Of a stretch of 9,420 nucleotides of DNA, positions 1 to 4,444 are shown one piece after another. Under the pieces are notes generated by a model. The model was not told the DNA's origin. It ran no database searches and saw only the letters and a program-made list of their open reading frames with translations. This DNA comes from Halovenus sp. (GTDB taxonomy: Archaea > Halobacteriota > Halobacteria > Halobacteriales > Haloarculaceae): the NCBI GenBank assembly GCA_003551265.1, contig PUMG01000378.1, positions 1 to 9,420 on the forward strand. The letters run 5' to 3'. Position 1 is the stretch's first letter. Each line of letters opens with the position of its first letter. The position numbers were made by a program, and so were the translations under genes.

Positions 1-711
1 CTCGGGGTCGTTCTGTGCACCATCGAGTGCGATGGTCTCCAGATACGAGCGCGCCGCTCGCGGTGACATCTCTGCCGTCGTGTAGATGCCGTCTTTGAGC
101 TTTCGGAGTACCCGTGGACTCTTCGTGGCGAGCGAGTGTGCCACCGAATCGACTTCGTCGTCCAGTTCCTCCGCGGGGACGCTCCGGGCGACCAGCCCCC
201 AGCGGGCGGCCTCTTCGCCACTGATCATCTCCCCGGTCAGCATCATGTCGAGCGTCTTCGTCAGACCGACGGTCTGTTGCAGCATCGGTGGCGAGAAGTG
301 ATTGACGATGCCGAGACCGACCTCGGGCTGGCCGAGTCGTGCGTCTGCCGCCGCGATGGGAATGTCCGTGTGTAACATGAGGTCGAAACCCCCGCCGAGT
401 GTGTAGCCGTCGATGCGCGCGACGGTTGGCTTGCCGAGGCGCATCATCGCCTCGAACAGTTCCTCCCAGCTCTCGGTGAACGGTTCGAGTGCGAAGTCGT
501 GTTCGACGACCTCGTCGAGGTCACCACCAGCACAGAACGACTCTCCTTCGCTCTGGAAGACGACGACCCGGACAGAGTCGTCGTCTCTGTACGAGCGTAT
601 CCGGTCGATTATCTCGCGTTTCGTCGGCATATCGACGGCGTTCAGCGCCTCCGGTCGCTGCAGTTCGATGCGTGCGATGCCGTCTTCGATGGTGAAGTCA
701 GCGTTGACCAT
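1..711 (-). CDS. Enoyl-CoA hydratase/isomerase (crotonase) family protein, 3' end cut by window edge
   Basis: I read 237 uninterrupted codons from the ATG at 711 to the window edge; crotonases are usually about 255-265 residues, so only the C-terminal tip is missing. Family landmarks are in order: an N-terminal strand-turn with RPEALNAVD (residues 19-27), the first oxyanion-hole segment FCAGGDLDE (59-67), the second GYTLGGGFDLM (102-112), and GQPEVGLGI (127-135). In the rat hydratase, two glutamates (Glu144, Glu164) act on water. The second is present here as Glu130, but the first position is Asp110, and the usual PGAGG stretch after the second is replaced by VNHFSPP. CoA-thioester binding and a crotonase fold are therefore well supported, but a true hydratase reaction is not; isomerase or another crotonase activity is possible. 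The 61-base gap to the upstream same-strand gene holds only a weak A-rich TATA-like stretch (about 741-747). It shows no functional link to the copper genes. Confidence 0.9.
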   Translation of the reverse strand, partial: MVNADFTIEDGIARIELQRPEALNAVDMPTKREIIDRIRSYRDDDSVRVVVFQSEGESFCAGGDLDEVVEHDFALEPFTESWEELFEAMMRLGKPTVARIDGYTLGGGFDLMLHTDIPIAAADARLGQPEVGLGIVNHFSPPMLQQTVGLTKTLDMMLTGEMISGEEAARWGLVARSVPAEELDDEVDSVAHSLATKSPRVLRKLKDGIYTTAEMSPRAARSYLETIALDGAQNDPE

Positions 712-772
712 GCAGAAGGCGTCGGTGGCCGCCGTTGTAGTTGTTTTGCGTCCCAGGAAGCAGGCCGACCGA

Positions 773-1366
773 TTACAAACTCGCGACCATCTCCAGCGTG
801 ATGTCGTCGTGTTCGACGACCATCCCGTCGTACTGCTCTGCGAACTCGTCGGCTTCGTCGGAGTCAGAGAATCCGATGAGTGAGGCCCCCATTGCACCCT
901 CGACGTCGCTGTCGACGACGTACGACAGCTCTTCAGCACGTTCGAACGCCTCCCTGTCGAGGTGTGCGCTGATGACGTCCGTGCCTGCGTCCTCCTGAAT
1001 CTCGTAGTCAACCGTGGAGTAATCGGTCGTGTAGATGCCTGCCGGTGCGGTGTCGTGTTCTTCGTTCTCGCGGACGTACATGTACGTACACCAGGTGCTA
1101 CAGAAGTGTGCGATTCCGTCGTCGCGGTCATCGGGCAGCGTCGGCGGCGGGTCGTCGAGATAGAACGCCTGCCCGACGGGTCCGGGGTGCATCTCGATCT
1201 GCATATCGCAGTTCTCACAGGACTGTCCCTCATCGAGTGAAATCGGGTCAGGCACGTCCTCGTCGCCGCCGAGACAGCCGGCGAGCGCAACGACGCTCCC
1301 GCCAGCAACCAGTGCGAGCACCCGTCTTCGGGATGGCCTGCCGGTCACGGCATCTCCAGATCTCAT
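773..1366 (-). CDS. nosL: NosL family copper-binding lipoprotein (Tat-exported)
   Basis: This 197-residue protein belongs to the NosL family, extracytoplasmic Cu(I)-binding lipoproteins that help metallate nitrous oxide reductase (NosZ). The N-terminus has a twin-arginine motif, SRRRVLAL (13-20), a hydrophobic stretch, and the lipobox LAGC with lipidated Cys31, so it should be anchored outside the membrane. The mature part carries the family's CxxC-D-M motif (Cys50, Cys53, Met55) and a second cysteine pair, FCSTWC (88-93). NosL proteins bind Cu(I) through a Cys/Met/His set, so these are the likely ligands. I chose the ATG at 1366 because it puts the Tat signal at the extreme N-terminus; a longer frame to 1444 would add 26 residues that run through the AT-rich promoter. 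No NosZ lies in the window, so the partner may be elsewhere, or the protein may serve the multicopper surface protein downstream. It is transcribed divergently from the winged-helix gene. Confidence 0.85.
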   Translation of the reverse strand: MRSGDAVTGRPSRRRVLALVAGGSVVALAGCLGGDEDVPDPISLDEGQSCENCDMQIEMHPGPVGQAFYLDDPPPTLPDDRDDGIAHFCSTWCTYMYVRENEEHDTAPAGIYTTDYSTVDYEIQEDAGTDVISAHLDREAFERAEELSYVVDSDVEGAMGASLIGFSDSDEADEFAEQYDGMVVEHDDITLEMVASL

Positions 1367-1390
1367 AGCTGGATGTACGGGTCCAGAGAG

Positions 1391-1444
1391 AGATAGGCTA
1401 TCTGGTCTGACTCTCGAAAACTGGTTGTTCGAAATAAATAACAA
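1391..1444. promoter_or_regulatory. Divergent nosL / winged-helix promoter region with stacked inverted repeats
   Basis: The 113 bases between the two divergent starts (1367-1479) are AT-richer than the flanking genes. Three symmetric elements are visible: a perfect odd palindrome AGATAGGCTATCT at 1391-1403; TCGAA and TTCGA nine bases apart (1414-1418, 1428-1432); and TTGTT and AACAA ten bases apart (1425-1429, 1440-1444). The AT-rich core GAAATAAATAAC (1431-1442) could serve as TATA box toward nosL, placing transcription start near 1407 and the first palindrome just downstream of it. It could also serve the plus-strand gene. The assignments are inference from spacing; the symmetry is seen directly. 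Confidence 0.45.
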
Positions 1445-1479
1445 ACACTTTGGGAGTCATCGTGGAACAGTAAAAACAG

Positions 1480-1767
1480 ATGGAGGACGTGGTCTGGTAT
1501 CTATTGGCGAGTTCGCGGGGTGGCGAGACGCGAGCACGCATCCTGCAGGCAATTGACGAGCAACCACAGAACGCCAATCAACTCGCCGAAGAACTAGGAT
1601 ACGATTACACGACGATCCGACATCACCTCGACGTCCTCACAGACGACAACGTTCTCAAACGGACTGGTGACGGGTACGGAGACATCTACCTGCCGACCGA
1701 CCAAGCACGACACAACTGGGACACAATCATGGAAATTACAGCACACGTCCACACGGAGGAGCCATGA
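1480..1767 (+). CDS. Small winged helix-turn-helix transcriptional regulator (ArsR-like)
   Basis: This 95-residue protein is essentially one winged-helix domain. Helix 1 contains RARILQAIDE (18-27). The HTH is formed by NANQLAEELG (31-40) and the recognition helix YTTIRHHLDVL (43-53). A typical beta-wing, KRTGDGYGDIYLP (60-72), and a final helix follow. There are no metal-binding cysteines and no effector domain, so it is probably a compact dimeric DNA-binding protein rather than a classic ArsR metal sensor. The next gene is a small membrane protein 55 bases downstream. The arrangement suggests it controls the copper-protein genes, probably through the 11-bp-phased repeats that begin at its own stop codon, but binding is inferred. 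Its ATG sits directly after AGTAAAAACAG, and there is no Shine-Dalgarno sequence. Confidence 0.85.
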   Translation: MEDVVWYLLASSRGGETRARILQAIDEQPQNANQLAEELGYDYTTIRHHLDVLTDDNVLKRTGDGYGDIYLPTDQARHNWDTIMEITAHVHTEEP

Positions 1768-1826
1768 ATTTGGACGAAATTTGGAAAGCAGTTAAAAGGA
1801 TAGACCAACTGGAGGTGAAACGATGA
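1764..1826 (+). other. Possible 20-codon ORF bridging the regulator and membrane-protein genes
   Basis: A reading frame starts at ATG 1764, overlapping the regulator's stop as ATGA (1764-1767). It ends with TGA 1824-1826, overlapping the membrane protein's start as ATGA (1823-1826). It encodes 20 residues rich in Lys/Arg, including DEIWKAVKRID. GGAGG lies at 1755-1759, four bases before its ATG. Double ATGA overlaps are typical of translational coupling. Against this, the sequence is basic, its third codon positions are only about 40 percent G/C, unlike the neighbouring genes, and the same bases form the phased promoter repeat seen again in a non-coding context at 2155-2209. It is more likely a chance frame over a promoter, or a leader peptide, than a structural gene. 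Confidence 0.25.
1767..1799 (+). promoter_or_regulatory. Two-copy 11-bp-phased AATTTGGA repeat plus TATA-like element
   Basis: AATTTGGA occurs at 1767-1774 and again at 1778-1785, exactly 11 bp apart, about one helical turn. TTAAAAGG follows at 1792-1799, beginning 14 bases after the start of the second copy. The centre of TTAAAAGG is about 27 bases before the ATG at 1823, the normal TATA-to-start distance for a leaderless haloarchaeal gene. The same architecture with four copies recurs at 2155-2209. The position directly upstream of the TATA/BRE site suits a regulator that recruits or blocks TBP/TFB. Confidence 0.6.
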
Positions 1827-2125
1827 GTATCCTGCTCGACGTTGCACGGGGGGCAGCAGTCGTCAACATAGCGTTGCTGCTGGTGCTCGTGTACGTCTGG
1901 GCCGGGAACTACCGACGACACGGGGCAAAACACACGCTGGGACTGCTTATCTTTGCTGTCTTCCTCGTGTTCCAGAACGGTCTCTGGATACTGCTCTATG
2001 GCTTCGATAGCGGATTCATCGACTGGTTCCTCCGGAGCGACCTCGACAGACAGGTCGCTATTACCGGACTCTGTGGCGTCCAGACGATTGCGCTCCTCTT
2101 CCTCGTCCTAATCACGTGGCGATAA
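1823..2125 (+). CDS. Small three-span membrane protein, function unknown
   Basis: This is a 100-residue hydrophobic protein with three predicted transmembrane segments: about 10-28, 38-60 and 79-99. A short basic loop, NYRRHGAKH (29-37), follows the first, and a charged loop with Asp/Arg pairs (about 66-76) precedes the third. By the positive-inside rule the basic first loop should be cytoplasmic, placing the N-terminus outside. I recognise no catalytic or metal-binding motif. It follows the winged-helix gene closely, and small membrane proteins paired with such regulators recur in haloarchaea, so a role as partner or signal transducer for the regulator is plausible but not shown. GGAGGTGA (1811-1818) is a good ribosome-binding site four bases before the ATG. 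This allows translation from a longer co-transcript, besides the leaderless promoter inferred from the repeats just upstream. Confidence 0.75.
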   Translation: MSILLDVARGAAVVNIALLLVLVYVWAGNYRRHGAKHTLGLLIFAVFLVFQNGLWILLYGFDSGFIDWFLRSDLDRQVAITGLCGVQTIALLFLVLITWR

Positions 2126-2154
2126 CTCCGCCGGTGGCACCCTGCTGTCTCCGG

Positions 2155-2209
2155 ATTTTGGAAAAATTTTGGACGAATTTTGGACTGAGTTCGGAAAACG
2201 CTGAAAAGG
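2155..2209 (+). promoter_or_regulatory. Four-copy 11-bp-phased ATTTTGGA repeat plus TATA-like element
   Basis: ATTTTGGA occurs at 2155-2162, 2166-2173 and 2177-2184. A degenerate copy, AGTTCGGA, lies at 2188-2195, all at exact 11-bp steps. TGAAAAGG at 2202-2209 begins 14 bases after the last copy starts, the same offset as at 1767-1799. The 15 bases starting 11 bases after each array's last copy (1789-1803 and 2199-2213) match at 11 positions. If transcription starts 31 bases after the TATA-like element begins, as for the upstream promoter, it would start near 2233, just before the ATG at 2235. This is the main reason for choosing that start for the copper protein. Confidence 0.65.
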
Positions 2210-2234
2210 GTAGTTTGTGACTGTTCTGATGACG

Positions 2235-4184
2235 ATGAGTCTCAGGAACAGAGATACGACAGTAGACGGGACAGGCTTGCCAGACACGAACCGTCGCACG
2301 TTCCTCGCGCTGACAGGCGGGGCCGCAGCGGCGCTCGCGATAACTGGTGTGGGGAGTGCTGACTCCCACGGCGGTGACGAGAACGACGACTTCGCAGACT
2401 ACACCGGCGAAGATGTCGTCGAGGTCCAGGTCGGTGGTGAAGACGGCGAGAATATCTTCGCCCCCGCGGACATCCGTATCGACCCAGGCACGACCGTCAT
2501 CTGGAACTGGGAATCGGGCAGTCACGACCTCTACCCGGACGATATTCCCTCCCGAAGTGACTGGGAGGGTGTTGATGAACGGGAAGAGCCCGACTACCAG
2601 CACATGCACACGTTCGTCCATCCCGGCACCTACGACTACGTCTGTACTCCCCACGAGGACCAGGGGATGGTCGGCACCATTGAGGTGACCGACGACGCAG
2701 ACCTCGTCGATTACACGGGTGAGGACGAGGTTGAAATTCAGGTCGGTGGTGACGACGGTGAGAATATCTTCGACGCCGACGCAATCCTCGTCGATTCGGG
2801 AACGACGGTCGAGTGGGTCTGGGAATCAGGTAATCACAATATCGTCCCGACAGAGATGCCCGACGAGTGTGGCTGGGAGGGCGTCGAGGAGCGCCACGAA
2901 CCACCCTACGACCACGACTGGACTTTCGATGTCCCGGGTCGATACGGCTACGTCTGTACGCCACACGAGGACCAAGGGATGACAGGCGTGATTTTCGTCC
3001 TCGACGACCGGACGGACGAGGATGTCGTCGAGGTCCAGGTCGGTGGTGAAGACGGCGAGAACATCTTCGAACCGGAGATGATCAAGGTCGATCCGGGGAC
3101 GACCATCCACTGGGACTGGGAGTCCGGCAATCACAACCTCGTCCCCGATACACTTCCAGTACGCTCTGACTGGGATGGTGTCGAGGACCGCTACGAGCCC
3201 GAGTATGACCACCTCCACACGTTCGTCCATCCTGGCACCTACGAGTACGTCTGCACACCACACGTCGGGGACGGCATGGTCGGGTCTGTCTACGTCACCA
3301 ACGATTACGACGTGGTTGATTACACCGGCGAGAATGAGATCGAAATTCAGGTCGGTGGTGACGACGGTGAGAATATCTTCGACGCCGATGCTGTCATGAT
3401 TGACGAAGGGACGACCGTCGAGTGGGTCTGGGAGTCCGGCAACCACGACATCGTCCCGACAGAGATGCCCGACGAGTGTGGCTGGGAGGGTGTGGACGAA
3501 CGTCAGGAGCCACCCTACGACCACGACTGGACATTCCAGGTTCCTGGTCGGTACGGCTACGTCTGCTCGCCACACGAGGACCAGGGGATGACCGGGATGC
3601 TCTTCGTTCTCAGTGACCAGACAGGACAGGACGAAGCGACTGTACAGGTCGGTGGGGAAGGCGGCGAGAACATCTTCGAACCCGAGTTCGTTCACGTCGA
3701 CGAAGGGACGACGGTCGAGTGGGTCTGGGAATCCGGCAACCACGACATCGTCCCCACCGAGATGCCGGACGAGTCTGACTGGGAGGGCGTTGATGAGCGC
3801 CACGAACCACCCTACGACCACGACTGGACCTTCGAAGTGCCTGGTGAATACAAGTACATCTGTTCACCGCACGAGGACCAGGGGATGGTCGGTACGCTTC
3901 TGGTTTCGGAAGTTGATGACGATATACCAGCCGATGATGACGATGACGATATGCCGGATGATGATGATGACGACATACCAGCCGACGACGATGACGACAT
4001 GCCGGATGATGACGATGACGATATGCCGGATGATGCGGATGACGACATGCCGGCCGACGACGATGACGACGTCGAAGAAGCAGACGATGATGGGCCAGGC
4101 TTCGGTGTCGGCGGTGCAGTTGCGGGACTTGGCGGCGTTGCGTACCTCCTGAAACGGCGACTCTCAGGAGACCAAACAGAGTAA
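2235..4184 (+). CDS. Cell-surface protein with five halocyanin-type blue-copper domains and PGF-CTERM anchor
   Basis: This is a 649-residue secreted protein. Residues 20-21 are the twin arginines of a Tat signal (NRRTFLAL), followed by an Ala-rich hydrophobic stretch. Five plastocyanin/halocyanin-like domains follow, at about 60-152, 164-256, 263-355, 367-459 and 466-558. Each keeps all four type 1 copper ligands: His97/Cys137/His140/Met145, His201/Cys241/His244/Met249, His300/Cys340/His343/Met348, His404/Cys444/His447/Met452 and His503/Cys543/His546/Met551. An Asp-rich spacer (561-617) leads to PGF (621-623), a hydrophobic span and KRR, the PGF-CTERM signal processed by archaeosortase A. Halocyanins are single-electron carriers outside the membrane, so this should be an anchored multi-centre electron carrier or copper store. 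GTG 2217 and ATG 2229 are in-frame alternatives, but both lie upstream of the transcription start inferred from the repeat/TATA geometry. Most halocyanins have one or two such domains; five is unusual. Confidence 0.88.
   Translation: MSLRNRDTTVDGTGLPDTNRRTFLALTGGAAAALAITGVGSADSHGGDENDDFADYTGEDVVEVQVGGEDGENIFAPADIRIDPGTTVIWNWESGSHDLYPDDIPSRSDWEGVDEREEPDYQHMHTFVHPGTYDYVCTPHEDQGMVGTIEVTDDADLVDYTGEDEVEIQVGGDDGENIFDADAILVDSGTTVEWVWESGNHNIVPTEMPDECGWEGVEERHEPPYDHDWTFDVPGRYGYVCTPHEDQGMTGVIFVLDDRTDEDVVEVQVGGEDGENIFEPEMIKVDPGTTIHWDWESGNHNLVPDTLPVRSDWDGVEDRYEPEYDHLHTFVHPGTYEYVCTPHVGDGMVGSVYVTNDYDVVDYTGENEIEIQVGGDDGENIFDADAVMIDEGTTVEWVWESGNHDIVPTEMPDECGWEGVDERQEPPYDHDWTFQVPGRYGYVCSPHEDQGMTGMLFVLSDQTGQDEATVQVGGEGGENIFEPEFVHVDEGTTVEWVWESGNHDIVPTEMPDESDWEGVDERHEPPYDHDWTFEVPGEYKYICSPHEDQGMVGTLLVSEVDDDIPADDDDDDMPDDDDDDIPADDDDDMPDDDDDDMPDDADDDMPADDDDDVEEADDDGPGFGVGGAVAGLGGVAYLLKRRLSGDQTE
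2412..3610 (+). repeat. 609-bp tandem internal duplication of a two-domain copper unit
   Basis: Domains 3-4 repeat domains 1-2 with a constant offset of 609 bp. Exact nucleotide matches are 41 bp (2412-2452 with 3021-3061), 47 bp (2733-2779 with 3342-3388) and 41 bp (2841-2881 with 3450-3490). At protein level the common VQVGG or IQVGG landmark (Gln 65, 169, 268, 372, 471) is spaced 104, 99, 104, 99 residues, showing alternation of a two-domain unit. The end coordinate is approximate. Confidence 0.85.
3915..4085 (+). repeat. Asp-rich spacer repeat with Met-Pro or Ile-Pro every eight residues
   Basis: Residues 561-617 of the copper protein are almost all Asp, broken by IP or MP pairs. The prolines fall at 565, 574, 582, 590, 598 and 606: one gap of nine, then gaps of eight. 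At DNA level this is a GAT/GAC microsatellite-like tract prone to slippage. In the protein it forms a long, highly charged, flexible stalk between the copper domains and the PGF-CTERM anchor, probably crossing the S-layer. Such spacers are often Thr-rich and O-glycosylated; this one has no Thr or Ser. Confidence 0.8.
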
Positions 4185-4203
4185 GTCCGCTCCATATCTG
4201 GCT

Positions 4204-4221
4204 GCCCGGAGCTTTCTGGGC
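4204..4221 (+). terminator. Hairpin downstream of the copper-protein gene
   Basis: GCCCGGA (4204-4210) can pair with TCTGGGC (4215-4221) across a four-base loop, giving a seven-pair stem with one G-T wobble, 19 bases after the stop codon. No T-tract follows, so it is only a possible 3'-end or RNA-stability hairpin. Confidence 0.3.
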
Positions 4222-4268
4222 GACACACTGTGACTTCCTGATGATACAGGTGGGCTGTTGTGGCTCTC

Positions 4269-4382
4269 TGTACCGTACACCGGTCGACTGGACCTGTGCT
4301 CGATTATCGTACGTGTACAGCGATTCACGCCACGAGGTTCGGCGAGAAATCTATGATGACGTACGATAAATCGGTATAATAA
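4269..4382. promoter_or_regulatory. GTAC-rich inverted repeats and TATA-like element before the RND transporter gene
   Basis: TTATCGTACGT at 4304-4314 has a perfect 11-bp inverted copy, ACGTACGATAA, at 4359-4369; the repeat centres are 55 bp apart. An odd palindrome TGTACCGTACA lies at 4269-4279, a near-palindrome around GGTCGACTGG at 4280-4291, and another ACGTACAG at 4429-4436, just before the gene. TATAATAA at 4375-4382 abuts the second inverted copy, and a further TATA-like ATTAATTC lies at 4408-4415, about 33 bases before the ATG. Two operator half-sites around a promoter, as for a TetR-like or similar repressor, are plausible. No regulator gene is adjacent. The rest of the 260-base gap (4185-4444) shows no gene. 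Confidence 0.5.
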
Positions 4383-4444
4383 CCTTCATAGAACAGGCGA
4401 GAAAGCATTAATTCAGTACTCTTAGCAGACGTACAGTCCTGCCC

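Noticed and set aside
1414..1432. Match to the haloarchaeal NarO-type site (recalled as CGAAC-N4-GTTCG) upstream of nosL
   Set aside because: GTTCG is present at 1427-1431, but the left half reads CGAAA and the gap is seven bases, so it is not an acceptable match.
1367..1444. Longer N-terminus for the NosL-like protein starting at 1444
   Set aside because: It would bury the Tat signal 26 residues inside the protein and would translate the AT-rich promoter region.
1446..1479. Possible third copy of the phased repeat (CTTTGGGA) before the regulator gene
   Set aside because: The second half-site is 12 rather than 11 bases away and degenerate, and the TATA-like AGTAAAAAC lies immediately at the ATG, too close for the same architecture.
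2155..2209. CRISPR-like array
   Set aside because: Units are only 11 bp, directly abutting and without unique spacers; this is a regulatory direct repeat.
2826..3821. 331-codon minus-strand open frame opposite the copper protein
   Set aside because: It is the complement of the repeated cupredoxin domains; its apparent internal repeats only mirror the 609-bp duplication.
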